A stretch of 27,743 nt of DNA from a virus. The stretch spans positions 1 to 27,743 of IMG/VR virus record IMGVR_UViG_3300031857_001086; one strand, written 5' to 3'. Every line of letters starts with the position of its first letter. Positions within the stretch are counted from its first letter, which is position 1. Positions 1 through 7,545 of the stretch are shown here, one piece after another. The position numbers were made by a program, and so were the translations under genes. The notes under the pieces are model-generated. The model did not search any database. It saw only the letters and a program-made list of their open reading frames with translations, and was not told the DNA's origin.

Positions 1-171
1 TTTGATCTCAGCCACCTTGTCTTGCCACTCTTGCACAGTTGCCTCACCGCGCTGTGCTTTGAAGAACAACGGGTCGGCTTCTGCGATGTAGGCTGCGTGA
101 CGGTTGGCTTCTGCCTTCTCTGCGGCAATGGCAGCGGCCTTCACTGGGTCGATTGCGATGTTAAAACTCAT
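1..171 (-). CDS. small phage tail-region protein (C-terminus cut by window edge)
   Basis: The reading frame opens with ATG at 171 and runs off the left edge after 57 codons without a stop, so the C-terminus is missing. The visible part begins MSFNIAIDPV, continues as an Ala/Glu-rich helix, and has a segment reading ADPLFFKAQRGEATVQEW. I associate that kind of segment with small proteins encoded just downstream of phage tail fibres, so a tail-fibre-associated or assembly role is possible but not demonstrated. The start overlaps the end of the preceding gene by 11 bp, which fits translational coupling in the late operon. No catalytic motif is visible. Confidence 0.75.
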   Translation of the reverse strand, partial: MSFNIAIDPVKAAAIAAEKAEANRHAAYIAEADPLFFKAQRGEATVQEWQDKVAEIK

Positions 172-397
172 TTGATGTGCCTCCGATACCGTCAGTCAGT
201 TCTGCCTCGTCCACCGTCCATGCGTCACGTTGGCTGCGGTCTGATGGGATGTCTGATGCGTCTACGATCTTGAACGGCTTGCCAGCAGGAACGTCCTTGA
301 TGGCGATGGCTTGGATGCCGTGTTGCTCAAGGGCTTCTGGCGTTGGGATGATGACAGCGACCACGCCGTTGTCTTGGTTGTAGATGATGCGATTCAT
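161..397 (-). CDS. conserved small phage protein next to tail fibre genes
   Basis: A 78-residue protein starting MNRIIYNQDNGVVAVIIPTP. It has a strand-rich N-terminal half and an acidic C-terminal half (DAWTVDEAELTDG near residues 58-70). Proteins with this opening recur in uncultured aquatic phages beside fibre genes. Their function is not known to me. It lies 12 bp downstream of the 172-residue fibre-like gene and overlaps the next small gene by 11 bp, so it belongs to the fibre end of the late operon. It might be a fibre accessory or assembly factor, but only position supports that. Confidence 0.75.
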   Translation of the reverse strand: MNRIIYNQDNGVVAVIIPTPEALEQHGIQAIAIKDVPAGKPFKIVDASDIPSDRSQRDAWTVDEAELTDGIGGTSNEF

Positions 398-409
398 GTT
401 GGTTGTCCT

Positions 410-928
410 TTAGCGGAAGATGGCAACGTTGCAAAATGCAGCATCTAGGTTGACATTGGCGCCACCAAAATTAACTGACACAGAAGATGTTGACCAGCTA
501 TACGGGCGAAGATCATCTCCGTTATTCGCTGAAGCAGCGGTGTTTGTTACAACCCCTGAACATACAGCAGCAAAGTTTGCATCAGGCATCGCAGTCGTGA
601 AGTTGACCGTGTAGTCGCCAGTGTTGTTGTCCGTAATACTCGACACGTTCCCACTCGCACGGATCGCCACAGTGCCAGTGCCGTTGAAGTTCACCCATGC
701 GCGGCAGGTGTAGCTTGGGGCAGAGCCAGAAGGCGTTGCCAGCACAGAACTACCCAGAGTGACGTCACCGCTGAAAGAGCCAGTGGTGGCAGACAAAGCC
801 TGACCAGAGACAAACACCGTGCCAGCAGCGTCTGGTAAATCAATCGTCCGGTCACTGTTCGTGTTGGGCGCGCTGATCGTGAGGGTGCCTGTACCCGATG
901 CCGATGGCGCGAGGGCTATTTTGCTCAT
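410..928 (-). CDS. short tail fibre / appendage protein
   Basis: A 172-residue protein rich in Gly, Ser, Thr and Asn, with features common in phage fibres. The N-terminal half has TISAPNTNSDRTIDLPDAAG followed by a TGSFSGDVTLG repeat-like segment. The C-terminal half resembles the receptor-binding or knob domains of short fibres (YTCRAWVNFNGTGTVAIRAS, residues about 105-124). There are no enzymatic motifs. Its ATG overlaps the stop of the S74 fibre gene by 4 bp (ATGA), so the two are probably translated together. It is likely exposed on the virion and involved in host contact; that role is inferred from composition and location. Confidence 0.75.
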   Translation of the reverse strand: MSKIALAPSASGTGTLTISAPNTNSDRTIDLPDAAGTVFVSGQALSATTGSFSGDVTLGSSVLATPSGSAPSYTCRAWVNFNGTGTVAIRASGNVSSITDNNTGDYTVNFTTAMPDANFAAVCSGVVTNTAASANNGDDLRPYSWSTSSVSVNFGGANVNLDAAFCNVAIFR

Positions 929-1854
929 GCTTGTCCTTCCAGTGCCACCACTCGGGCGGTCAATGATTCGATGGTCTGTGCTTGTGCATCGTTGATGGCT
1001 TTGAGTTCTTGAATAGCCGCCGTGAGCGTTGCCACCAAGAAGCTGGTGTCGATGCCTTGGTACTGTGGGTTGCCGTCAGCGTCCACTGCGTCTTTCTCGC
1101 CTGTCACAGCCGATGGGCAGACCTCTTGCAGTTCGTGGGCGATGAAGCCTTCGTCCGTCTCGCCTGTTGACTTCCATGTGTAGGTTACTGGCTTGAGCGC
1201 AGCGACCTTCGCCAACGCGCCTGTCATTGGCGCAATGTTTTCTTTCAGACGGTAGTCGGAGGAAGTTACATAGGATGTGCTGGTGTCGTTCGCTTGGATT
1301 GACCCGACAGTTGTGTTAGTTGTATTTCGGCAGATAAACGCATAATTGACGCTTCCTGCTGCTGTATTCTTTGTTCCAAACGCAACTTTACTGCCACCTT
1401 GGGCCAAAGCAAATATAGAAACATCAGAATACCCACTCGTAGCCCCCACCAGCAAGTTACCGCTGGAGTCGATACGGGCGCGTTCGGCAAGAGTGCCACC
1501 GCCCTCCGTATAAAACAGCAAATTTCCCGCTGTCCCAGAAACTTGATCCATTTCAATACGAGCTTTGACATCTGTGTTGTCACCAGACTCCACAAAATTG
1601 ATAAAAGGCGAATTGCTAGAGTTTTCAATGGTCAAGTTGCCTGTAATGTGCAGCTTTGTATTCGGCGAACTCGTCCCAATACCCACGTTACCAGACGCAT
1701 CCACTCTGACTCGCTCCGAACCGCCAGTAGACACACCGACAATATCGGTTCCAAAAAACACACCCGTGTTGGCATCAGACCCACGAATCGCAGGTGTACC
1801 CGCAGTCCCGTCAACATCGGACAAGCCGCTTGTGCCATCAAGAATTAGTGACAT
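925..1854 (-). CDS. tail fibre protein with C-terminal peptidase S74 chaperone domain
   Basis: A 309-residue protein. Residues 1-195 are Gly/Ser/Thr-rich fibre sequence with the short repeats usual in such fibres (VDASGNVGIGTSSP near 51-64; RIDSSGNLLVGATS near 127-140). Residues about 197-309 match the intramolecular chaperone domain of endosialidase-type fibres (peptidase S74). They contain SSDYRLKENI at 198-207, with the expected self-cleavage Ser199-Asp200 and a Lys at 204, then GFIAHELQEV at 236-245 and a terminal helix at 280-306 suited to a trimeric coiled coil. In characterised relatives this domain trimerises the fibre and cuts itself off. ATG at 1854; the stop overlaps the next fibre gene by 4 bp. 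Confidence 0.88.
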   Translation of the reverse strand: MSLILDGTSGLSDVDGTAGTPAIRGSDANTGVFFGTDIVGVSTGGSERVRVDASGNVGIGTSSPNTKLHITGNLTIENSSNSPFINFVESGDNTDVKARIEMDQVSGTAGNLLFYTEGGGTLAERARIDSSGNLLVGATSGYSDVSIFALAQGGSKVAFGTKNTAAGSVNYAFICRNTTNTTVGSIQANDTSTSYVTSSDYRLKENIAPMTGALAKVAALKPVTYTWKSTGETDEGFIAHELQEVCPSAVTGEKDAVDADGNPQYQGIDTSFLVATLTAAIQELKAINDAQAQTIESLTARVVALEGQA

Positions 1855-1864
1855 TGTTTACCCC

Positions 1865-2452
1865 TTAAATTACAACATAGCGTGCGCCGCTACTGACGGT
1901 CACGGTGACGCCTGAGTTGATCGTGACAGGCCCAGTAGACATCGCGTTCTTTGTCGCCGGGATGGTGTAGTTGGCTGTGACTGCTTGATCGTTTTCAACG
2001 AACACAGCATCAGAGCCACCACCCGTAGCGCCTCCACCCACGGACCCCCATGCCGAGCCGTTGTAGCCCTCAAACTTTGCAACGTCACTGTTGAACCGGA
2101 AAAATCCAGCAGCGGGTGAGCCGTCACGCTGCGCCTCAGTGCCAGCGGGGATGCGTGTAGAGCCAGTCGTCCCGGTAATAACCTCAAGTGCCACCTTCGC
2201 AGTGGCGGCTGTGGTCGATCCGGTGCCGCCCTCGGCCACCTGAATCTGGTCGCCGGTCAACGCAATGGTGCCAGCGATGGTCAGAACCTTGCCAGAGCCG
2301 ACGTTTAGGCCAACACTGGTGCCGGTGCCGTCGGCCTTGAAGATGCCGTCAATCGTGTCCAAGTCGGTGTTGAGCTTGGTGCCCCACGTGTCGGTGGACG
2401 CGCCAACTTCTGGCTTGACCAGACTCAGGTTTGTGGTGTTCGTATCTGCCAT
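1865..2452 (-). CDS. phage tail fibre / appendage structural protein
   Basis: A 195-residue protein beginning [20 protein letters not shown]. This opening, followed by [16 protein letters not shown] (residues 23-38), is common at the N-terminus of phage tail fibre proteins. The middle has the [19 protein letters not shown] motif (residues about 73-91), also typical of fibre repeats. The C-terminal third is Gly/Ser/Val-rich with no enzymatic residues. It sits between the repeat protein and the S74 fibre, 10 bp from the latter. It probably forms the proximal part or attachment module of a fibre assembled from several separately encoded chains. Confidence 0.8.
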   Translation of the reverse strand: MADTNTTNLSLVKPEVGASTDTWGTKLNTDLDTIDGIFKADGTGTSVGLNVGSGKVLTIAGTIALTGDQIQVAEGGTGSTTAATAKVALEVITGTTGSTRIPAGTEAQRDGSPAAGFFRFNSDVAKFEGYNGSAWGSVGGGATGGGSDAVFVENDQAVTANYTIPATKNAMSTGPVTINSGVTVTVSSGARYVVI

Positions 2453-2505
2453 GATTTACCTCTCAATGGGTTCAATTATCAGACGAAACAGGCCAGCGCG
2501 GAACA

Positions 2506-3264
2506 CTACACCGCGACCCAGACCTCGGAATTTTGCGAGACCGGGGTCCATGTCTCGGACGTGTCCGGTATGTCAGTCCACGTCTCGGACGTGTCGGCCA
2601 GCTTGGTCCAGCTCTCAGCCGTGTCAGAAATTTCAGTCCACGTCTCGGGCGTGTCTGGGTCGTCGTTCCACTTGTAAGCCCCGGCGATCACGACAGACGA
2701 CTGACCCCTGTACCCAACAATCGCCTTGCGCACCCGACGGCCCAAAACAATCGTTTGCGAACTGGAAACAACCGTCACCGCCTGATTGACGATGACGTTG
2801 GAGTCGACCACGAAGATCGAATCCGACGCCACGCTTGCGGCCATGAAGGCCACCCGGATCGCGCTGATCTCGGTGCTTGACGCCGACGACACGGCACCAG
2901 CACCCAGTGCCACACGGCGGGCAGCGATTGCCACCGCTGACGTGCTGCTTACGTCACCCGCACCCAGTGCTACCCTGCGTGCGGCAAGCGCCACAGCCGA
3001 TGCGCTGGCCACAGCAGCGTTGCCGTCACACAGACGCTGCGCGGATGCGGCCATGGTGGACGTGCTGGCAACAGCCGCAGACCCAATGGCCACACGCTTT
3101 GCGTCAACAGCCGCACTGGACGTGGACGTGATCTCAAACGCGCCAAAGACAAAACGAGTCCCGCTAATGGAAGCGGAACTCGTCGCGGTGATGTCGGCAG
3201 CTCCGAGGCTGACGCCGTAGGAGTAATTGCCCCCGCCGTAGTAGCCGGAGCCGTATGCTGCCAT
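2506..3264 (-). CDS. virion appendage protein built from two tandem-repeat arrays
   Basis: A 252-residue protein with three parts. Residues 1-20 are Gly/Tyr-rich (YGSGYYGGGNYSYG). Residues 21-140 are six back-to-back 20-residue repeats with a G-[AS]-x3-[VI]-x-S-x-S pattern, most ending in [RK]-[VF] plus two hydrophobic residues; a seventh, decayed unit follows. Residues 204-252 are five 10-residue repeats of the type D-T-x-E-[TS]-W-T. A basic stretch (GRRVRK) lies between the arrays. The regular, indel-free spacing suggests a repetitive beta-type fold. The gene is in the fibre block, so a fibre or decoration role is likely. I do not recognise a named family. Confidence 0.75.
   Translation of the reverse strand: MAAYGSGYYGGGNYSYGVSLGAADITATSSASISGTRFVFGAFEITSTSSAAVDAKRVAIGSAAVASTSTMAASAQRLCDGNAAVASASAVALAARRVALGAGDVSSTSAVAIAARRVALGAGAVSSASSTEISAIRVAFMAASVASDSIFVVDSNVIVNQAVTVVSSSQTIVLGRRVRKAIVGYRGQSSVVIAGAYKWNDDPDTPETWTEISDTAESWTKLADTSETWTDIPDTSETWTPVSQNSEVWVAV
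2509..2655 (-). repeat. five in-frame 30-bp repeats encoding DTxETWT units
   Basis: Residues 204-252 of the appendage protein consist of DTPETWTEIS, DTAESWTKLA, DTSETWTDIP, DTSETWTPVS and a degenerate last unit QNSEVWVAV. On the plus strand this appears as repeated blocks of the cacgtctcgg(a/g)cgtgtc type. Each unit places one Trp at the same register. Confidence 0.88.
2845..3204 (-). repeat. six in-frame 60-bp (20-codon) repeats
   Basis: Six consecutive 20-codon units encode residues 21-140 of the appendage protein with no length variation. The two most alike units encode GNAAVASASAVALAARRVAL and GAGDVSSTSAVAIAARRVAL. Their DNA is also similar, suggesting expansion by duplication. Position-specific conservation of Gly1, the Ser/Thr pair and Arg/Val near the end is seen by direct alignment. 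Confidence 0.85.
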
Positions 3265-3265
3265 G

Positions 3266-3661
3266 TTAGGTCAGGGTGACGGTCAGGCTGGTGGCCGGGA
3301 TGCGGAACACGTCACCATCGTTGATGGTGCGGGCCGTGGTCAACTGCGCCCAAGCAATCATGTTACCGCTGGTCTCTGCATCAAAGATGGCCGCGTGGGT
3401 GATCGTGCCCCAGTTGCCACCGCTTGCAGGATCGAACTCGATGGCCGCGCTGTTGGTGGCCGTGGTGTCGGTGCCCGACACGGTGATGGTGCCGGTGGCC
3501 TTGCGGGCGTATGCGTTGCCAGAGACCTCGGTGCCACCACCTGCGTCAGATGGCGCTGCGGTGAACAAGCCCACATACCAAGCGGTCGGGCGAGTGGCCG
3601 AGCCGGTGGTCAGCAACCATGTGAGAACGAGGTTCTCGGTGTAATTGGTGAAAGAGGACAT
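3266..3661 (-). CDS. phage tail/virion protein with TRPTAWYVGLF motif
   Basis: A 131-residue protein. Residues about 23-36 read TRPTAWYVGLFTAA, a motif I recognise from a widespread family of small virion proteins in aquatic phages, usually annotated as tail fibre or hypothetical. The rest is strand-rich with alternating Thr/Ser/Ala, and includes an ATNSAAIEFDPASGGNWGTI stretch near the centre. It overlaps the adaptor gene by one base (TGATG) and sits 1 bp before the repeat-protein start. It is likely a structural component at the tail or appendage base. The exact role is not known. Confidence 0.78.
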   Translation of the reverse strand: MSSFTNYTENLVLTWLLTTGSATRPTAWYVGLFTAAPSDAGGGTEVSGNAYARKATGTITVSGTDTTATNSAAIEFDPASGGNWGTITHAAIFDAETSGNMIAWAQLTTARTINDGDVFRIPATSLTVTLT

Positions 3662-4281
3662 CAGCGTGCTCCAAAGGGTTTGACCCGTGCTCTGATCAAG
3701 CCGCTTGCGCTGCCACCTTGGTCAGCAAACTTGATCGACTCGATGGCCGTATTGTAAAGAGTTCCCCACACCGCGACACGCTCGTCATCCTTCAAATACG
3801 GCGCGGCTTGCATCAGCGATCCGTACAGGTACGCGTCGGGCGAGGAGGTCAGCAGCCAGTTGGTGGTCACGCTGTCGGAGAGCTTGTCCAGCTTGGCGAA
3901 GTACACCAGCTCGGCGGTGTAGGTCGCGTCAGGGGACGGCGAGACACGAATCTGGTTACCGATGATGGTGAAGTATTTGGGGATGCCGGGGGCGCTGCCT
4001 TGAATCTGGTCCCGGTCGTCCATCTGCTCCGGCGTCAAAAAGTCCAGAGGCTGGATTGGATTGGCACTGGTGATCTTGAGCGTCTTGGCCTCAAGGAAGT
4101 CGGAGGGCAGTGCGCTGTACTGCGTGTCGATGGAGGCCGTGGACCGGCCAACCATCTGACGCACTCGCAGTGGGCGCTCCATCTGCGCCTCGGCCAAGTC
4201 GATGAACGTGGGAATGACCGCAGTCAAGTCTGAGCGGTTCAGAAAGTCAGCAATGTTGCTCTTGAGCTGCGTGTAGTTCAT
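3661..4281 (-). CDS. head-tail adaptor (connector) protein
   Basis: The protein starts MNYTQLKSNIADFLNRSDLT at ATG 4281, preceded by an AGGGA Shine-Dalgarno five bases upstream. An in-frame TTG at 4296 has no such signal. At 206 residues it has the helical N-terminus, a central segment (SALPSDFLEAKTLKI) and a C-terminal helical half (SPDAYLYGSLMQAAPYLKDD) typical of phage adaptor proteins that bind below the portal ring in podovirus-like phages. Family assignment is by these motifs, and the location in the late operon after portal and capsid agrees. The start lies 1 bp past the stop of the glycosyltransferase-like gene. Confidence 0.75.
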   Translation of the reverse strand: MNYTQLKSNIADFLNRSDLTAVIPTFIDLAEAQMERPLRVRQMVGRSTASIDTQYSALPSDFLEAKTLKITSANPIQPLDFLTPEQMDDRDQIQGSAPGIPKYFTIIGNQIRVSPSPDATYTAELVYFAKLDKLSDSVTTNWLLTSSPDAYLYGSLMQAAPYLKDDERVAVWGTLYNTAIESIKFADQGGSASGLIRARVKPFGAR

Positions 4282-4282
4282 G

Positions 4283-4930
4283 TCATTCCCTGCCAATCAG
4301 TGTGTGCTCGTGCTTGTACTCAAACGTGCCGATGTGATGGACCTCCTTGGACAGGTCTTGGTCGATCAGCGTCTTGAACCCGTTCTCAGCCGCACGGCGG
4401 CAAAACCAAACGTCCTCGCCAATGTAGTCCTCTGCGGCTGGCACCCAAGGGATGGCAAACCACGGATATTCCATCTTGTTGTAGACCTCTGCCTTGATGA
4501 GCATTACGCCCATGCCGCAATAGTCCACCTCAACGAGACCCGTTGAGTCCTCTTCAGTATAGACGCGATTGATCTTTTCGGCATCCTGCCCCGGCACATT
4601 TTTCTTCACCGCAATCGGCTCTGTCGGGAACCGGCGCTTGGCGTAGTTGGCGCAGACAATATTTTCGTCCCGGTCCAACAAGCGGATCAGCGCGTCCTTG
4701 GGGAACCTCATGTCGCTGTCAAGCCAGAAGGTGTGGGTGCAGCCAGCCTTGACCGCATCACGTGCTAGGTCTTGGCGCTGCGCAGACAGCAGGGTGCCCG
4801 AGCTGGTGTAGATCACCACACGGTTCTCGGTGGTGCCAATGGTGTAGCCCACCAGCCTTGCGAGGTCAAAGGCAAAGCCCGAGTTCACAAAGTCGCGGGT
4901 GGGTACGAGGATTCCAATGATGTTTTGCAT
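4283..4930 (-). CDS. GT-A-type glycosyltransferase-like protein
   Basis: A 215-residue protein opening IIGILVPTRDFVNSGFAFDL, a nucleotide-sugar-binding type first strand. It then has HTFWLDSDMRFP (residues 66-77) with the metal-binding D71-S-D73 motif of GT-A glycosyltransferases. A later GEDVWFCRRA (171-180) has the acidic pair E172-D173 expected for the catalytic region, and HHIG at 198-201 could be a further metal or substrate ligand. Donor and acceptor cannot be deduced. Lying between the capsid and adaptor genes, it may glycosylate a virion protein or host surface molecule (inference). One-base overlap with the preceding gene (TAATG). Confidence 0.75.
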   Translation of the reverse strand: MQNIIGILVPTRDFVNSGFAFDLARLVGYTIGTTENRVVIYTSSGTLLSAQRQDLARDAVKAGCTHTFWLDSDMRFPKDALIRLLDRDENIVCANYAKRRFPTEPIAVKKNVPGQDAEKINRVYTEEDSTGLVEVDYCGMGVMLIKAEVYNKMEYPWFAIPWVPAAEDYIGEDVWFCRRAAENGFKTLIDQDLSKEVHHIGTFEYKHEHTLIGRE

Positions 4931-5244
4931 TAAACGCGTCCGGGTCGAGTTCTAAAAAATCTGTTATCTGGGTCGTTGAGCCAAGCCTTCAAACGTGCTT
5001 GATCATCAACAATGCCCTTGGCCTTCAAGTCGTAAAAGACCGCCATCGGGATGGATGCAACCTTGTGCATGTCACCCTTCCAGTTGGCCTTCTCATCAAT
5101 CTGGTTGTACTGAGACTTGTTGTCTTCCACAACACCAGTGGCGTTCACAATGGTCTCAATGACAGCCTCATCGGTGTCGCCGTTGTAGTGCCACATCTTC
5201 TTGACCCCGGTGACGGGATCAATGTCAAAAACTTTTGAGTGCAT
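4930..5244 (-). CDS. hypothetical late-operon protein
   Basis: A 104-residue soluble protein starting MHSKVFDIDPVTGVKKMWHY, with a charged helical middle and a C-terminal part (ARLKAWLNDPDNRFFRTRPG) that looks like a compact helical tail. No family is recognised. It directly follows the intrinsic terminator behind the capsid gene. The terminator's T-run ends two bases before the ATG, and there is no normal Shine-Dalgarno, so expression is probably low compared with the capsid protein. Position suggests a minor virion or assembly protein. Confidence 0.75.
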   Translation of the reverse strand: MHSKVFDIDPVTGVKKMWHYNGDTDEAVIETIVNATGVVEDNKSQYNQIDEKANWKGDMHKVASIPMAVFYDLKAKGIVDDQARLKAWLNDPDNRFFRTRPGRV

Positions 5245-5246
5245 AT

Positions 5247-5273
5247 AAAAAAGGGGGGTGATTAGCCCCCCTT
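5247..5273 (-). terminator. intrinsic terminator behind major capsid gene
   Basis: On the minus strand an 8-bp stem AAGGGGGG / CCCCCCTT with a 7-nt loop is followed by six T residues (overlapping the stem end). It begins 8 bp after the capsid stop codon. Termination here would give the capsid gene a higher transcript level than the downstream genes. Confidence 0.88.
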
Positions 5274-5280
5274 CATTCCA

Positions 5281-6258
5281 TTACTGGATAGTGCTGTTCA
5301 AGTCGTAAACAGCGCCGTGGGCCTTCTCGTTCATGACCTTCAAGCCCCACTCGACCAACAGCATGCGCTTCTCAGCGTCGCCGGTCTTGGCCAATTCGGT
5401 GGTCTGGAAGGGACGCAGGTAGGCAATCGATGCGTACTCGGGGTCCAACACAAACACGTCACGCTCACGTTGGAAGCGGTTAGCGACGATGCTCACGTTG
5501 CCGAAGTCCGACACGTAGATGTCAGCAGCGCCAATGATGGTGGAAGGCTTTGCGCCAGTAGCGTTGAAACGCTGACCAGCGATACCAGCCATCTTGGACA
5601 GGTTCTGCTTGTTGATGGGACCAGCCATCACGATGGAGGGCTTGCCACCTTCAGTCCACACCTTCTGGATCACATCCTTCAGCAAGGTCTCGCTGAAAGA
5701 GCGCAAGTTGGTGGTGGTCGCATCGGTACGAGCGGCATCGGGAATCGAGGTGTACGAGGGATCGCTACCGCCAGTGCCTTCGCTGGTGTTGGTCTTCAAG
5801 AAGGCCAACAGGGCACCGGTCTTGCGAGCAGCCGAAGTGCTACCAGCGGCAGCAGCTTGGTTGGCCAGCATGGTGGTTTCCATGTCGCGCTTCAACTCGG
5901 CGCTGCGCTTGGCCAACTGGTAAGACAGTTCGCTGCGGCGACCAGCCTTGTCCACGGACTCCAAGGTGCCGGAGATGATCACGTCTTTACGCGAAATCTG
6001 GGTGTAGTTGCCCAAACGCACGGTGGCAGTGGCAGCGGTGAAAGATGCAACGTCGTCGCCTTCGATCTGGGCGTTGGTCGTAACCGCAGCGGCCAAGTCG
6101 TCGGTCTGCCACTCGTAGAACGTGTTCTTGACGTTCTCTTTGCCGACGTTCGACATGAACGGGGTATCTTCAGGGCTGATCTGATAGATCAAGTTGGAAA
6201 GGTCTTCCCGCACGCCTTTAGCGTCAAAGCGGGTATAGGTATTGGTGATTGCTGCCAT
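5281..6258 (-). CDS. major capsid protein (DUF5309 / SU10-like HK97 fold)
   Basis: A 325-residue protein starting MAAITNTYTRFDAKGVREDL. The sequence LIYQISPEDTPFMSNVGK (residues about 23-40), followed by TFYEWQTDDLA and later the VWTEGGKPSIVMAGPINKQ and DPEYASIAYLRPF segments, is characteristic of the DUF5309/SU10-type major capsid family. That family adopts the HK97 fold and assembles the icosahedral shell. Length is normal for the family. The ATG at 6258 has a strong AAGGAG site 6 bases upstream. The gene lies 17 bp after the scaffold gene and is followed by a terminator, the usual arrangement for the most abundant virion protein. Confidence 0.93.
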   Translation of the reverse strand: MAAITNTYTRFDAKGVREDLSNLIYQISPEDTPFMSNVGKENVKNTFYEWQTDDLAAAVTTNAQIEGDDVASFTAATATVRLGNYTQISRKDVIISGTLESVDKAGRRSELSYQLAKRSAELKRDMETTMLANQAAAAGSTSAARKTGALLAFLKTNTSEGTGGSDPSYTSIPDAARTDATTTNLRSFSETLLKDVIQKVWTEGGKPSIVMAGPINKQNLSKMAGIAGQRFNATGAKPSTIIGAADIYVSDFGNVSIVANRFQRERDVFVLDPEYASIAYLRPFQTTELAKTGDAEKRMLLVEWGLKVMNEKAHGAVYDLNSTIQ

Positions 6259-6275
6259 GATGGCTCCTTAACAAG

Positions 6276-7262
6276 TTACAAGAATTTTTCAAACAGGTTG
6301 GCCGCATCGCGGACACTTCCTGTTGCCTTGAGACGCTGTTGAGCTTGCTTGACTACACTCGATTGCGGCTTACCGGACGCTGCCACACCGGGCTTGGCGA
6401 CCTTGCCGACTGACTGCTGCGGTTTGATGCTCTGGCGCTTGCTCACCATCGAGTCGTACGACGCCAGCTTGCGCAGCGCCAACAACATGCGGTGATCAGT
6501 AATTCCATTCAACTCCTGCTCAGTCAATCCGATGGCCTTGCCTGCATTGATCCAATCGGCCTTGGCTTTCGCCGCGACCTTGGGGTCTTTCAGCTCGGGT
6601 GCCGCAGACAACAACAAGTCCTTCTCTTGGGAGAGTCGTTCTTGCATCGCCTTGTGCGTTTCCCTCTGGTGCTCTTGCATCAAACGCTGCTGTTCTGACT
6701 GGATAGCCATCATCTTTTCAGCGTTAACGCGCTGCAGTTCGCGCTGTCGTACCCACTCGATTGGGTCTTCGTTGTAAAGACGGTCCAGATCGACGTTGGG
6801 CTGTTGCGCTTCTTGCAGTTGGGCTTGCAGGGCCGTCAACAATTGAGAATACTGTGCTCGCTCGGTACGCACCGACTCCAGTTCTGCTTGAGCGGCTTTG
6901 CGCTCTTGAGCAAGTGCCTGTGTCTTGCGCGTGTAGTCCTCTGTGCGGCTGTAGCCCTTTTGCAGCTCCTCCAGCGTCACCTCAACTTCTTTGCCGTCAA
7001 CTTTGACGGTGAACTTTGATGGCTGTTCTTGCTGCTCGGTGTCTTCATCCCCATCGGACTCTTCGCCTTCGGCTTCCTCGTCTGATGCGTTCTCCTCTTC
7101 AGACTCGTCTGCCTCGACGGATTCGGAGGATTGCTCCTCCTCCAGCGCCTCTTCTTGCTCTTGCTGTTCTCCCTCTTCCAAGGGCAGCATTGCTTCAAAG
7201 GCTGATGCAGCTTGCGCTGCGGTCATGGACTGCGAAACTGGTTGTCCCGTGGTATCGCTCAT
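6276..7262 (-). CDS. capsid scaffolding protein
   Basis: A 328-residue highly charged protein. Residues about 29-80 are an extreme Glu/Asp/Ser/Gln tract. Residues about 82-120 contain KFTVKVDGKEVEVTLEELQK and the EDYTRK segment often seen in scaffold proteins of this capsid type. Residues about 115-225 are Gln/Glu/Arg-rich and should form coiled coil, and the C-terminus is basic, as needed to bind the capsid shell. Scaffolds guide capsid assembly and leave or are degraded afterwards. It is placed between portal and capsid genes as usual. No protease domain is visible. Confidence 0.88.
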   Translation of the reverse strand: MSDTTGQPVSQSMTAAQAASAFEAMLPLEEGEQQEQEEALEEEQSSESVEADESEEENASDEEAEGEESDGDEDTEQQEQPSKFTVKVDGKEVEVTLEELQKGYSRTEDYTRKTQALAQERKAAQAELESVRTERAQYSQLLTALQAQLQEAQQPNVDLDRLYNEDPIEWVRQRELQRVNAEKMMAIQSEQQRLMQEHQRETHKAMQERLSQEKDLLLSAAPELKDPKVAAKAKADWINAGKAIGLTEQELNGITDHRMLLALRKLASYDSMVSKRQSIKPQQSVGKVAKPGVAASGKPQSSVVKQAQQRLKATGSVRDAANLFEKFL

Positions 7263-7290
7263 GTCTTTGATTCCTATGTTACTTCAAACG

Positions 7291-7545
7291 TCATCCCCGT
7301 TGCATCTGCCTCTGCGCATACATGGCGCGGTCGGTGTAGGTCTGCAACTGGGTCTTGAGGTCTTCAATCGCAAGGATGGCCATGTAGGCCTTCTCGCGTT
7401 GTTCGACTTCATTAACTTTACTATTTTTCCAATCGTTTGTGTAACGCTCTTGCAGTTCTTTTAACGCTTCCGTGAGAACGGAGTCGGGGGCCAGCAGCTC
7501 TTCAGCGGCACGCCCCAACTCCAGTGTGTCGTGCAGGTTCGCCAT
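7291..7545 (-). CDS. small helical protein between portal and scaffold genes
   Basis: An 84-residue protein predicted to be almost wholly helical (ELGRAAEELLAPDSVLTEAL, then a long charged helix to the C-terminal QRQMQRG). The start overlaps the portal stop by one base (TGATG), so its production is tied to the portal. Small genes at this position in related podovirus-like late operons are commonly uncharacterised. A head-assembly role is inferred from position only. Confidence 0.75.
   Translation of the reverse strand: MANLHDTLELGRAAEELLAPDSVLTEALKELQERYTNDWKNSKVNEVEQREKAYMAILAIEDLKTQLQTYTDRAMYAQRQMQRG

Noticed and set aside
5317-6342. Plus-strand open frame of 341 codons opposite the capsid gene
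   Set aside because: Composition is typical of an antisense frame, and it conflicts with a confident capsid protein.
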